DNA of 64,000 bases from Fibrobacter sp. UWB4 (GTDB taxonomy: Bacteria > Fibrobacterota > Fibrobacteria > Fibrobacterales > Fibrobacteraceae): the NCBI RefSeq assembly GCF_002210345.1, contig NZ_MWQI01000007.1, forward strand, positions 62,001 through 126,000, in the 5' to 3' direction. Below are positions 22,958-31,864 of this stretch, piece by piece (position 1 is the stretch's first letter; the number at the start of each line of letters is the position of its first letter). A program made the translations under genes and the position numbers. The notes below the pieces were generated by a model, which saw nothing but the letters and a program-made list of their open reading frames with translations, was not told the origin of the DNA and searched no databases.

Positions 22958-25033
22958 CTAGTAGGAACGCAGGAATCCGTCGTCCAGAGCTGTGACGGGG
23001 ATGACTGTAGTGTTGTTGTCGGGGTCTACGATGATGGCGACGCCGGTCAGGTAATTAATCCAGTAGTTGAAATTATTTTCGTGCTTGTGGAACTGCAATG
23101 TGTAGTTGCTGTCGTCATGGATTTTTTTGTGGCTGATGGCGATGACAAATGGCACGAGGAATTGGTCATGCGAGATGGCGAGGGTCATCTTGTGCATGTT
23201 GTCGTATGTGAAGTATGTGCTGATAAACTCTTGAGTTCTTTCTTCGATGTTGTATAATGCGTCTTCGCATGCGGCTTTGTTTTCGCTATCGCTATTATTT
23301 TTCTTGTCATATTCTTCGTAGGCGACTTTGGAATAAATGCTCCAGCCCCAGCTGTTTTGACCTTGGCAATCTTTTTTTCTGTTATCGTTTCGGATGTACC
23401 AGGATTCAAGAAGGTCCATGTTCTGTGCATGGTATTCGTTGGAAGTTGTGTTTTTCCATTCGTCTTCGCTTCCGGTTGTTTGACCTTTATTTTCGGAAAT
23501 GATCCGTGCGGTCTGCTGGGTGCGGTAGACGTTTGTGTGCATGTAGAAAAAGTCGTCGATGTTGAGCTTTTTGAGTTTTTGGCCGACTTGCGTGGATTGA
23601 TCTATTCCGGTTTGGTTGAGGCTGCCGTTTGTGCCTGTATTGTTTCTGTCGCGGGCGGCATGGCGGAGGATGAATGCGACTTTTTCGTTGGGGCGGAGGC
23701 AGTAGAATACGTCGTACATGGATGAGAACATGTCTGTTGTGGAGCGCAAGACGTTACAAGCGTTGCTCAAAATTTCGACGGGCTTTGTGTCTTTTCCGTC
23801 CTTACCGTCTGCGCCGTCCTTTCCGTTTTTCAGTTCACCGACTTTCTTGTCGCCGCAGAAGATATCGTAACCGTCGCCTTCAGAGTTCTCTTCAACGCGG
23901 CATGATGTTCCGTCGCTTCCGTTCTTACCGTCGGCACCGTCTTTGCCGTTTTTCAGTTCGCCGACTTTCTTGTCGCCGCAGTAGACATCGTAACCGTCGC
24001 CTTCAGAGTTCTCTTCAACGCGGCAAGAAGATCCGTCGCTTCCGTTCTTGCCGTCGGCACCGTCTTTGCCGTTTTTCAGCTCACCGACTTTTTTGTCACC
24101 ACAGAAGACTTCGAACCCGTCGATGTCCTTGTTCTCTTCGATGCGGCACGACGTCCCGTCTTTTCCGTTCTTGCCGTCTGCACCGTCCTTGCCGTTTTTC
24201 AGTTCACCGACTTTTTCGTTGCCGCAGAAGATGTCGAACCCGTCGATGTCCTTGTTTTCTTCTACTCTGCACGACGTCCCGTCTTTTCCGTCCTTTCCGT
24301 CAGCGCCGTCTTTGCCGTTTTTCAGTTCGCCGACTTTTTCGTTGCCGCAGAAGATGTCGAACCCGTCGATGTCTTTGTTCTCTACAACGCGGCATGATGT
24401 TCCGTCGCTTCCGTTCTTGCCGTCTGCACCGTCCTTGCCGTTTTTCAGTTCACCGACTTTTTCGTTGCCGCAGAAGATATCGAATCCGTCGATGTCCTTG
24501 TTTTCTACAACGCGGCAAGAAGATCCGTCGCTTCCGTTCTTGCCGTCAGTGCCGTCCTTGCCGTTGCGCAATTCACCGACCTTTTCGTTCCCGCAGAAGA
24601 TGTCATATCCGTCGATGTCCTTGTTCTCTTCGATGCGGCACGACGTCCCGTCTTTTCCGTTCTTGCCGTCGGCACCGTCTTTGCCGTTTTTCAGCTCACC
24701 GACTTTTTTGTCACCACAGAAGACTTCGAACCCGTCGATGTCCTTGTTTTCTACAACGCGGCATGATGTTCCGTCGCTTCCGTCCTTACCGTCTGCGCCT
24801 GATTTGCCGTCCTTGCCGTTTTTACCATCTTTACCGTCCTTTCCGTCTTTGCCATTCAGGACGATACCTACGGAATCGCCACCACAAATAATCTTGAGAC
24901 CGCTATCGTCGTCTAGCGGTTCCGTTGTGCAGGCCAGTGCCGACATGTCCGGTGCCTCTGTGACTTGGTCGAGGCAGCCGTTAAGTGCGAAGATTGCGAA
25001 AATTGACGTTGCTAAGAGTAATTTGGATTTCAT
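22958..25033 (-). CDS. Lipoprotein with collagen-like repeats and a histidine phosphatase domain
   Basis: 691 aa. The lipobox is FALNGC (Cys20). Residues about 61-89 are pure Gly-X-Y (GKDGKDGKDGKNGKDG). Residues 90-416 are eight tandem 41-residue units: a Cys-bearing half of the type SCRVVENKDIDGFDIFCG, then EKVGELKNGKDGADGKNGSDG. Each unit has two cysteines, and a degenerate ninth unit precedes them. The C-terminal domain is a histidine phosphatase (phosphoglycerate-mutase-like). It has the catalytic motif LRHAARDR (R457, H458), YRTQQTARII and the second histidine in LAISHDQF (H622). The repeats look like a stalk holding the enzyme away from the membrane. The substrate is unknown. A terminator follows. 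Confidence 0.85.
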   Translation of the reverse strand: MKSKLLLATSIFAIFALNGCLDQVTEAPDMSALACTTEPLDDDSGLKIICGGDSVGIVLNGKDGKDGKDGKNGKDGKSGADGKDGSDGTSCRVVENKDIDGFEVFCGDKKVGELKNGKDGADGKNGKDGTSCRIEENKDIDGYDIFCGNEKVGELRNGKDGTDGKNGSDGSSCRVVENKDIDGFDIFCGNEKVGELKNGKDGADGKNGSDGTSCRVVENKDIDGFDIFCGNEKVGELKNGKDGADGKDGKDGTSCRVEENKDIDGFDIFCGNEKVGELKNGKDGADGKNGKDGTSCRIEENKDIDGFEVFCGDKKVGELKNGKDGADGKNGSDGSSCRVEENSEGDGYDVYCGDKKVGELKNGKDGADGKNGSDGTSCRVEENSEGDGYDIFCGDKKVGELKNGKDGADGKDGKDTKPVEILSNACNVLRSTTDMFSSMYDVFYCLRPNEKVAFILRHAARDRNNTGTNGSLNQTGIDQSTQVGQKLKKLNIDDFFYMHTNVYRTQQTARIISENKGQTTGSEDEWKNTTSNEYHAQNMDLLESWYIRNDNRKKDCQGQNSWGWSIYSKVAYEEYDKKNNSDSENKAACEDALYNIEERTQEFISTYFTYDNMHKMTLAISHDQFLVPFVIAISHKKIHDDSNYTLQFHKHENNFNYWINYLTGVAIIVDPDNNTTVIPVTALDDGFLRSY
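23786..24766 (-). repeat. Eight tandem 123-bp coding repeats
   Basis: The units encode the 41-residue Cys-containing collagen-like repeat of the lipoprotein. They alternate between recurring variants (DIDGFDIFCGNEK, DIDGFEVFCGDKK, EGDGYDIFCGDKK), a mosaic that suggests recombination or gene conversion among units. Copy number is likely to vary between strains. Confidence 0.9.
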
Positions 25034-25146
25034 GCATTGCTCCCAAATAAATTTTTCGCGACAAATTTAAAAATTTTTGATTTTGTTACTGGACGCATAT
25101 AGGATGTTTTTTTGTTGACTAATTGTCCATTTTGTGGATTCTTTTG

Positions 25147-25152
25147 TATATT
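25147..25152 (+). promoter_or_regulatory. TTTGTATATT box before the small lipoprotein
   Basis: TATATT ends 7 bases before the ATG at 25160, so the transcript is probably leaderless. No Shine-Dalgarno sequence is seen. Confidence 0.5.
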
Positions 25153-25159
25153 AGAGCGT

Positions 25160-25429
25160 ATGAAACTTGTTTTGATTGCTTTCTCTTTGTTTGTTTTAGG
25201 TTGTGCGTGTGATAATCCGAGGGGTTGTCCTGCTGTAATCGGTGTTGGAAACAATCCGAGTGAAGTGCAGTTGAAAAAGGATGGTCGCGATGATCAGACT
25301 GTCCAAGTGACAAAAATGCCTGCTCCGCCAACGGATCTTGGAACTCCCGATCCGGTAGACGTCAATGTCCAGAATTTGAATGAACCGATTCCGGTCGATG
25401 ACGGGCTTGATTTTGATAAAGTGAAGTAA
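25160..25429 (+). CDS. Small hypothetical lipoprotein
   Basis: 89 aa from ATG 25160. The N-terminus MKLVLIAFSLFVLGCAC gives a lipobox VLGC (Cys15). The mature part is short, Pro/Asp-rich and probably unstructured (PPTDLGTPDPVDVNVQ). An upstream in-frame start lacks a signal and is rejected. No family is recognised. Confidence 0.6.
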   Translation: MKLVLIAFSLFVLGCACDNPRGCPAVIGVGNNPSEVQLKKDGRDDQTVQVTKMPAPPTDLGTPDPVDVNVQNLNEPIPVDDGLDFDKVK

Positions 25430-25537
25430 ATCCCTAGCGTTTATTCCAATGTATAGCGCCTAAAATGCGCGTTTTTTTTCCATTCGTGTGCACGGGATGG
25501 GGTTATACATTATATTTATAATACTAGGGTATTAGCA

Positions 25538-27478
25538 ATGATAAATTTTTGGGATTATGCAAATCATGTGTTCTTTTTCCCGTCGCTCTTGGCGAGCGGC
25601 TTTTTGCTTGTTACGCTGGCGACGCTTGGTGAAAAACAGAACCTGAAGAAAATACTTTTTTGGGGTGCCGTTTTTTCGCTGACCCCGTTCATGATCTATG
25701 CGGACTTGATTTATCATGGGCTTTTGTACCTGCTTTCGTGTGTAATGGACAAAGTTCCCTTGATGTTTGATGTGGTCGTGGATTATTTGAGCCGCATTTT
25801 GCTGATTCCGCTTGCGATTTTCGTTTTCAGTAAAAGATTGTCCATTCACTGGTCGCAATCGCTGTTTTTGCTTTCGGCTTCTGTCGGTGTAGGGTATCTC
25901 GGCATGGTGGTGGGCAAGACGCAGATCGGCGCTGCTTTGGTGAATCTGGTTGCGATTTTCTTCTGGTGGCGGCTTCTCTGGAATGAACTTTTGTTTGTCC
26001 GCAATACGCAGATTTTTACGCGTTTTGGATTCCTGGGTTTTGTCACGCTGTTTAGCCTGCTTGTGAACCTCGCCATGTACGTGTGTGTGCGCATGATCGA
26101 GGTGACGCCTGTGTTTTTGGATTACCTGGTGTTCGTGGCTTGGCTTTTCTGGCTTACGCTTACGATTGCGGTAAAGCTTATTTTTAGGACGGTTCGCTTG
26201 ACTCAGCAGGCGGAAATTGCTCGTAACCATGACAAACTTACGGGGCTTCCGAATATCCTTCTGTTCACGAACTATGTGCAGGATTTGCTTTTTAGAAATC
26301 CTAAAAAGCGTTATGCCTTTTTCGTTTTCGACCTGGATAATTTTAAGGCGTTTAACGAAAGGTTTGGCTTTGAAGAGGGCGATAAGGCTTTGTGCTTTAT
26401 GGCGGATACGCTTAAGTCGTTGTTTGGAGAACGCTATGTGACTCACGTGTCATGCGATACTTTCCGTGCGGTGGGCGATGTCGTCGGGGTAGATTCCAAG
26501 ATAAAAGAAGCCCATGATAAAATCCGTGGCTTCTCAACTCAAGGCGTACTTGAAATCAAGGCAGGCGTGTATGTGCAGCGCGTAGAAAACGAAAATGTTG
26601 AGCGTTGCTTTATGCGTGCGCGCCTTGCAGAGGCGACGACCAAGGGCGTCTATGATGAATATGTTGCTTTTTATGCCGACGAGATGGGCGCTCGCGAGCG
26701 CTTGAAAATGTACTTGATTGCGCACATTGACGAGGCTGTGAAAAATGAATACATCAAGGTGTATTACCAGCCTGTTGTGGATATCAATACGAATAAGCTT
26801 TGTGGCTTTGAGGCGCTTGCCCGTTGGGATGATCCGGAACATGGCTTTTTGCCGCCGGTAGAATTTATCGGCATCCTTGAGGATGCGCACTTGATCCAGA
26901 AACTCGACTTGTTCATGCTCAAGAAGGTTTGCGAAAAGTATCGCAAGGAGACGAATTTGGGGCATAAGTGCGTTCCAATTTCGTTCAACCTCTCGCGTCT
27001 GGATTTTAAGCTGAGTGACATTTATAAGGAACTTACGCGGTTGACCAGGGAATACAACGTGCCGCATGAGATGATCCATATCGAGATTACGGAATCGGTG
27101 CTGGATGGCGACGAGGATGGCTTTATTCGTGAACAAGTGACGCGTTTCCAGAATGACGGTTTTGAAGTCTGGATGGATGACTTTGGCGCGGGATTCTCGT
27201 CATTGAATGTTCTGAAAGATTACGATTTTGACTTTTTGAAAATCGACATGATGTTCTTGCGGAACTTTACGGAAAAGTCCAAGGTGATTATCCGCGCCAT
27301 TGTGGACATGGCAAAACAGTTGCATGTCGGTACGCTTTCGGAAGGGGTGGAGACAAAGGAACATCTGGATTTCCTGAAGGATATTGGATGTGACCGAGTG
27401 CAGGGCTATTATTACTCAAAGCCGCTTCCGTATGACGAGGTGATGGCGGTACTCAAGGAAAAGGGCGTGGAAGTGTAA
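25538..27478 (+). CDS. Membrane-bound degenerate GGDEF plus EAL phosphodiesterase
   Basis: 646 aa. Residues 1-210 carry six or seven membrane helices and act as a sensor. A GGDEF-family domain follows (DKLTGLPNILLFTNYV, FFVFDLDNFKAFNERFG), but the active-site position reads SCDTF, so cyclase activity is not expected. The EAL domain is intact: the EAL motif in GFEALARWDDP, metal and catalytic residues in SFNLSR, IEITES, MDDFGAGFSSL and FLKIDMMF, then EGVE and VQGYYYSKP. The protein is therefore expected to hydrolyse cyclic di-GMP, perhaps regulated by GTP at the degenerate domain. It is a single gene, convergent with pgi. Confidence 0.92.
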   Translation: MINFWDYANHVFFFPSLLASGFLLVTLATLGEKQNLKKILFWGAVFSLTPFMIYADLIYHGLLYLLSCVMDKVPLMFDVVVDYLSRILLIPLAIFVFSKRLSIHWSQSLFLLSASVGVGYLGMVVGKTQIGAALVNLVAIFFWWRLLWNELLFVRNTQIFTRFGFLGFVTLFSLLVNLAMYVCVRMIEVTPVFLDYLVFVAWLFWLTLTIAVKLIFRTVRLTQQAEIARNHDKLTGLPNILLFTNYVQDLLFRNPKKRYAFFVFDLDNFKAFNERFGFEEGDKALCFMADTLKSLFGERYVTHVSCDTFRAVGDVVGVDSKIKEAHDKIRGFSTQGVLEIKAGVYVQRVENENVERCFMRARLAEATTKGVYDEYVAFYADEMGARERLKMYLIAHIDEAVKNEYIKVYYQPVVDINTNKLCGFEALARWDDPEHGFLPPVEFIGILEDAHLIQKLDLFMLKKVCEKYRKETNLGHKCVPISFNLSRLDFKLSDIYKELTRLTREYNVPHEMIHIEITESVLDGDEDGFIREQVTRFQNDGFEVWMDDFGAGFSSLNVLKDYDFDFLKIDMMFLRNFTEKSKVIIRAIVDMAKQLHVGTLSEGVETKEHLDFLKDIGCDRVQGYYYSKPLPYDEVMAVLKEKGVEV

Positions 27479-27531
27479 GCTTCGCCGCGTTGTTGGGCGA
27501 ATTGCTTGGAAATGCCCGAAAGTTTGGATGC

Positions 27532-27563
27532 AAAAAAGCCGCAGCTTGAGTGCTGCGACTTTT
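27532..27563. terminator. Bidirectional terminator between the EAL gene and pgi
   Basis: AAAAAGCCGCAGC pairs with GCTGCGACTTTTTT (one mismatch) between the convergent genes. Confidence 0.8.
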
Positions 27564-27610
27564 TTCTCGTCTCTCGTCTGTAGCGAGCTTGCGAGTGTCC
27601 TTTCGTCTAA
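27564..27610 (+). repeat. Dispersed repeat, family A
   Basis: CTCGTCTCTCGTCTGTAG, then CGAGCTTGCGAG, then a tail ending CCTTTCGTCTAA. It has the same layout as the copies at 15718-15762 and inside hsdS. Confidence 0.75.
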
Positions 27611-29275
27611 TTAGGCCTGGTGAGCTTTGAACCACTTGATCAGTCCGTTGGTGGAACTGTCGTGGTGGAGTTCGGCGTCAGCCTTTGCAAGTTCCGGGAG
27701 GATCTTCTTGGCGAGCTGCTTACCGAGTTCAACACCCCACTGGTCGTAGCTGTTGATGTTCCAGATAACGCCCTGCGTGAAGATCTTGTGTTCGTACATG
27801 GCGATGAGAGCGCCAAGGCGTTCCGGGCTCACGTAGTCCATCATGATGGAGTTCGTCGGCTTGTTGCCTTCGAATACCTTGTGCGGAGCGAGGAATGCGA
27901 TTTCTTCTTCGGACTTGCCGGCGGCGCGGAGTTCTTCCTGAGCCTGGGCGAGAGTCTTGCCGTTCATCAAAGCTTCTGGCTGAGCGAAGAAGTTGGAGAG
28001 CAACTTCTGGTGGTGATCGCCAATCTTGTTGTGGCTGTTGGCCGGGGCGATGAAGTCGCACGGAATCATCTTGGTACCCTGGTGGATGAGCTGGTAGAAG
28101 GCGTGCTGGCCGTTCGTACCCGGTTCGCCCCAGAGGATCGGACCCGTCTGGTAGTTCACGCGCTTGGAATCGCGGTCAACGGTCTTGCCGTTGGATTCCA
28201 TGTCGGCCTGCTGGAAGTAGGCGGCGAGGCGGTGGAGGTACTGGTCGTACGGGAGCATGGCGTAGCTCGAGGCGCCAAAGAAGTTGTTGTACCAAACGCC
28301 GATGAGGGCGAGGATGACCGGGAGGTTTTTGTCAGCCGGAGCGGTCTTGAAATGCTGATCCATTTCGTAAGCGCCCTGGTGGAGCTTCATGTAGTTTTCG
28401 AAGCCGATGCGGAGGCTGATGGAAAGACCGATTGCAGACCACAGAGAATAGCGGCCGCCAACCCAGTTCCAGAATTCGAACATGTTAGCCGGGTCGATAC
28501 CGAATTCGGTAACGGCTTCGGTGTTGGTGGAGAGAGCGACGAAGTGCTTTGCGATAGCGGACTTGTCGCCATTGAATGCCTTGAGGACGGCTGCCTTTGC
28601 GGTTTCGGCGTTCGTCATGGTTTCAAGAGTCGTGAACGTCTTGGAAGCAACGATGAAGAGAGTTTCTTCGATATTCACCTTCTTGAGGGTTTCGGCTATG
28701 TGGGTGCCGTCGATGTTAGAAACGAAGTAGACTTCCGGAGAGTATTCGCCAGCAGCCGGCTTTTCAGCGTAGGGCTTCAAAGCTTCGGTCACCATCACCG
28801 GACCGAGGTCGGAACCGCCGATACCGATGTTCACCACGTACTTGATGGACTTGCCGGTGTGGCCCTTCCACTTGCCCGTGCGGACGAGCTTGGTGAATTC
28901 TTCCATGTGCTTGAGCACGGCGCGAACTTCAGGCATGACATCCTTGCCATCGACGCAAATCGGATCGTTGCCCTTGTAGCGGAGTGCGGTGTGGAGCACG
29001 GCGCGCTTTTCGGTGGTGTTAATCTTTTCGCCTGCAAAGTACTTGGCGCGCATGTCTTCGAAATTGGCGGACTTCAGGAGGTCCTGGAGTTTGGCCATGG
29101 TTTCGTCGGTGATGATGTTCTTGGAGTAGTCGAGGAAAAGTCCGCAAGCTTCAGCGCTGAACTTGTCGGCGCGAGTCGGGTCCTTCGCGAAGAGTTCCTT
29201 CATCTGCCAAGTCTTGGCGACTTCGGCATGGGCCTCGAGGGCCTTCCATTCCTTAGAATCAGTCAGTTTAGACAT
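27611..29275 (-). CDS. pgi: Glucose-6-phosphate isomerase
   Basis: 554 aa, full length for the large bacterial/eukaryotic type. Characteristic blocks are [20 protein letters not shown], the phosphate-binding [30 protein letters not shown], and the PGI signature region [18 protein letters not shown] with the catalytic Glu and His. It interconverts glucose-6-phosphate and fructose-6-phosphate in glycolysis. The ribosome-binding site AAGGAT is upstream of the start at 29275. A single gene. Confidence 0.98.
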   Translation of the reverse strand: MSKLTDSKEWKALEAHAEVAKTWQMKELFAKDPTRADKFSAEACGLFLDYSKNIITDETMAKLQDLLKSANFEDMRAKYFAGEKINTTEKRAVLHTALRYKGNDPICVDGKDVMPEVRAVLKHMEEFTKLVRTGKWKGHTGKSIKYVVNIGIGGSDLGPVMVTEALKPYAEKPAAGEYSPEVYFVSNIDGTHIAETLKKVNIEETLFIVASKTFTTLETMTNAETAKAAVLKAFNGDKSAIAKHFVALSTNTEAVTEFGIDPANMFEFWNWVGGRYSLWSAIGLSISLRIGFENYMKLHQGAYEMDQHFKTAPADKNLPVILALIGVWYNNFFGASSYAMLPYDQYLHRLAAYFQQADMESNGKTVDRDSKRVNYQTGPILWGEPGTNGQHAFYQLIHQGTKMIPCDFIAPANSHNKIGDHHQKLLSNFFAQPEALMNGKTLAQAQEELRAAGKSEEEIAFLAPHKVFEGNKPTNSIMMDYVSPERLGALIAMYEHKIFTQGVIWNINSYDQWGVELGKQLAKKILPELAKADAELHHDSSTNGLIKWFKAHQA

Positions 29276-29328
29276 AGATTATCCTTTCCGCACACGCGGG
29301 TTTTTGTTACGAGGAAAAATTTAGAAAT

Positions 29329-29360
29329 TAGACGAGAGACGAGAGACTAGAGACGAGAGA
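29329..29360. repeat. GACGAGAGACGAGAG tract (partial family A repeat)
   Basis: Three tandem copies of an (A)GACGAGAG unit lie upstream of pgi. The same unit occurs in family A repeats and inside the EF-G-like gene. A degenerate CTAATGACCATTGACCAATA tract follows at about 29380-29410. Confidence 0.6.
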
Positions 29361-29467
29361 AAATAGGGGATGTTTGCGACTAATGACCATTGACCAATAA
29401 CTAGTAACTACTCAAGATTGTATATTAAACTTATAGCCGTGGGTGTTTCGCGGCAAAGGAGAAAAAT

Positions 29468-30166
29468 ATGTCTAGAGTTAAAGAATCGTTGGTGTTGGCT
29501 ATTGCAATTCTCGGGCTTGGTGCATTTCTTTATTGCGCCATGATGCACACGAAAGATCGTGAACGAATCGTATCAGTTAAGGGACTCTCGGAACGGGTGG
29601 TTAAAGCCGATTTCGTGATATGGCCGATTGTGTACAAGGAGCTGGGCAATGATCTTTCGGCAATCTACGAGACTGTACAAACTAAAAATGCGACGCTTGA
29701 AAAGTTTCTGCGGGACAATGGCATTGACGAATCTGAAATTAGCCGTTCATCAACGGATATTGTAGATGCCCAGAGTGAACTTTACAACAATGATAGACGT
29801 GCTTTCCGTTACGTGGCGACAGTTGTGTTGACCGTTGCTTCTAAGGATGTCGATAAAGTTCGTAAGCTGATGGGTAGGCAAGGTGAACTTTTAAAGCAGG
29901 GAATTGCTTTTAGCGAAGGCGATTACCGCTATCGTAAAGTTTATAGTTTTAACGGTCTGAATGAAATCAAGCCTGAAATGATTGATGAAGCGAATAAGAA
30001 TGCTCGCGTTACGGCCGAGAAATTCGCTTTGGATTCCGATAGCAAACTTGGAAAAATCAAGACGGCAACGCAAGGGCAGTTCTCTATTGAGGACCGCGAT
30101 GAAAATACGCCGTATATCAAAAAAGTCCGCGTAGTGACTAGTGTTCAATATTTCCTGGAAGACTAA
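29468..30166 (+). CDS. SIMPL (DUF541) domain protein
   Basis: 232 aa with one N-terminal membrane helix (LVLAIAILGLGAFLYC), acting as an anchor or signal. The rest fits the SIMPL domain: VSVKGLSERVVKADFVIWPI at its start, then DIVDAQSELYNNDRRAFRYVATVVLTV and NKNARVTAEKFALDSDSKLG near the end. Function in this family is poorly defined; members are periplasmic or membrane-attached. The ribosome-binding site is AAAGGAG. A TTGTATATT-type box lies at 29418-29426. The stop is 1 base before the HD hydrolase start, so the three genes from here to 31846 look like one operon. Confidence 0.85.
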   Translation: MSRVKESLVLAIAILGLGAFLYCAMMHTKDRERIVSVKGLSERVVKADFVIWPIVYKELGNDLSAIYETVQTKNATLEKFLRDNGIDESEISRSSTDIVDAQSELYNNDRRAFRYVATVVLTVASKDVDKVRKLMGRQGELLKQGIAFSEGDYRYRKVYSFNGLNEIKPEMIDEANKNARVTAEKFALDSDSKLGKIKTATQGQFSIEDRDENTPYIKKVRVVTSVQYFLED

Positions 30167-30167
30167 T

Positions 30168-30737
30168 ATGGATACATCAGTTCTTGACAAGGCAATTGTT
30201 TTTGCAGTCAGGGCTCACGCCGGTACGGGTCGCCGAGGGAAGGGCTTCCCGTACATTGTCCATCCGATGGAGGCTGTGGAAATTGTTGCGACCATGACGG
30301 ACGATCAGGAATTGATGGCGGCCGCGGCTTTGCACGATACCGTTGAAGATACGTCTGTTACGTTGGATGATATCCGTCGAGAGTTTGGCGATCGCGTGGC
30401 AAAACTTGTGGAAGAAGAATCGGACGTGTTCATGGAAGGCGTGAGCGAATCGGATTCCTGGCATGCCCGCAAGCAGGCGGCGATTGAGCGCTTGGCACAT
30501 GCCAGCCGCGATGCAAAGATTGTAGCGATGGGCGATAAGCTAAGCAATGCTAGAATCATCTATCGTGATTTTGTCCAAAAAGGCGATGAACTTTGGAAAA
30601 TTTTCCACGTGAGCGATATTAAAGAGCATGAATGGCATTATCGCGGTTTGGCATCGTCGCTGAAAGAACTCGAAGGAACTTTCGCGTATGCGGAATTTAC
30701 AGACCTGATTGAAAAAATCTTTGGCGGGAGACGATAA
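30168..30737 (+). CDS. HD-domain (p)ppGpp-hydrolase-like protein (SpoT/MESH type)
   Basis: 189 aa, the size of a small alarmone hydrolase. HD-family residues are H17 (RAHAGTGRRGKGFPYIVHP), H32 in the VHP motif, H56-D57 in AALHDTVEDT and a later Asp in AMGDKLSNARI. These are the positions that hold Mn2+ in SpoT-type hydrolases. There is no synthetase or TGS part. It starts 1 base after the SIMPL stop, and its stop shares a base (TAATG) with the next gene, a RelA-type synthetase. The pair therefore looks like a split RSH, or an alarmone synthetase with its neutralising hydrolase. Hydrolysis of ppGpp or a related alarmone is inferred. Confidence 0.8.
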   Translation: MDTSVLDKAIVFAVRAHAGTGRRGKGFPYIVHPMEAVEIVATMTDDQELMAAAALHDTVEDTSVTLDDIRREFGDRVAKLVEEESDVFMEGVSESDSWHARKQAAIERLAHASRDAKIVAMGDKLSNARIIYRDFVQKGDELWKIFHVSDIKEHEWHYRGLASSLKELEGTFAYAEFTDLIEKIFGGRR

Positions 30738-31846
30738 TGGGCGAAGACTCTGTTGAAAAATATGGGTTGAATCCTGCTGAAACGATGATCCTTGAGGATT
30801 ATCGCGAAAAGATGCCGATCTATGAACGGTTGAGAGATTACGTTTGCGATTTGCTCAAGAAAAAAGTGGCAGAGAATAACATTTATGTGACTGCCGTTGA
30901 AGCGCGAATCAAGGCCGAAGCGAGCCTTGCCGAAAAGCTTGAACGTAAAAATGGCAAGTACAAGTCTCTGACGGATTTGACCGATATTTTGGGTGCCCGC
31001 GTAATTGCGTTCTATAATGACGATGTTGATAAAATTGCGGCACTTGTCGAGAGCTTGTTTAAAATTGATTGGAAAAATAGCGTTGACAAGCGTAAAATGC
31101 ACGAACTTGATAGCTTTGGTTATAATTCGTTACATTTTATATGTACCATTCCGAAAGCATTGTTCGAAGATCCAGAGTGCCCTGAACTCAATGAGATTAA
31201 GTTTGAAATTCAGATGCGCACGGCTTTGCAACATGTGTGGGCTACGCTGGATCACGATACGGGTTACAAGTCGGGTTTTGAAATTCCACGTGAATATTTG
31301 CGCAACTTGAATCGCCTAGCAGGCATGCTGGAACTTGTCGATGAACAGTTCTGCAAAATCCGAACGGATATCAATAATTACAGGTATCATGTGCAGTCGC
31401 TTGTGCATTCAGGGCGCTTTGATGAAGTGGCGCTGAATGGCGACTCGTTTACGAATTACCTGAAGTTGCGACCGTTCGATAAGCTGAATCAGCGTATTGC
31501 GGCGATCAACCAGGCTGAAATTCACGAGTCTTCGCTGATGCCGTTTTTGAAGGCTCTGAAGTTCTTACGCTTTGAAACGCTTGCAGATGTGGATCGGCTT
31601 GTCAAGGAAAATTCCGAGGATGCGTATCATCTGGCGGCGTTTCAGCTTGCGAATACGGACTTGGATATCATCAACTCGTCGCTTGGTGTGATTAGCCTGC
31701 TTGTGGTGTACATCTTGAAAAAAGGTGGTGGCGTGGCAGGAATCCGTACGATTCTGGATGACCTTTATGGCGAATCTGCAAGTCACGAATCCTGGGCGAA
31801 ACGACTCTATGACAGTGCCTTGAAGCTCTCGTTCATGAACCAGTAA
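30737..31846 (+). CDS. RelA/SpoT-type alarmone synthetase with a long helical C-terminus
   Basis: 369 aa. The synthetase fold lies in residues about 35-195. It has RIKAEASLAEKLER (the R-K-S-K nucleotide-binding pattern), LTDILGARVIAFY with the catalytic Asp, FGYNSLHFIC and FEIQMRTALQHVWATLDHD. All key positions are present, so it should transfer pyrophosphate to a guanosine (or adenosine) nucleotide or to tRNA. Residues about 200-369 are a helical extension not found in ordinary small synthetases; no TGS or ACT domain is seen. The ATG shares a base with the stop of the HD hydrolase gene, implying coupled translation. It may be a split stringent-response system or a toxSAS-like pair. Confidence 0.85.
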   Translation: MGEDSVEKYGLNPAETMILEDYREKMPIYERLRDYVCDLLKKKVAENNIYVTAVEARIKAEASLAEKLERKNGKYKSLTDLTDILGARVIAFYNDDVDKIAALVESLFKIDWKNSVDKRKMHELDSFGYNSLHFICTIPKALFEDPECPELNEIKFEIQMRTALQHVWATLDHDTGYKSGFEIPREYLRNLNRLAGMLELVDEQFCKIRTDINNYRYHVQSLVHSGRFDEVALNGDSFTNYLKLRPFDKLNQRIAAINQAEIHESSLMPFLKALKFLRFETLADVDRLVKENSEDAYHLAAFQLANTDLDIINSSLGVISLLVVYILKKGGGVAGIRTILDDLYGESASHESWAKRLYDSALKLSFMNQ

Positions 31847-31851
31847 AAATG

Positions 31852-31857
31852 TATCTT
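31852..31857 (+). promoter_or_regulatory. TATCTT box before the EF-G-like gene
   Basis: ATGTATCTT ends 7 bases before ATG 31865, just after the stop of the synthetase gene. The spacing matches the leaderless pattern of other genes here. Confidence 0.35.
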
Positions 31858-31864
31858 TGGGCTT

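Noticed and set aside
23786-24766. Regular repeats considered as a CRISPR array
   Set aside because: The units are contiguous 123-bp coding repeats without unique spacers, and no cas gene is nearby.
23674-25070. Long plus-strand open frames (405 and 340 codons) opposite the collagen-like lipoprotein gene
   Set aside because: They are antisense shadows of the 123-bp repeats; their Arg- or Ser/Pro-rich translations have no signal, no domain and no start context.
27620-29350. 576-codon plus-strand frame opposite pgi
   Set aside because: An exact antisense of pgi, with no independent start signal or domain.
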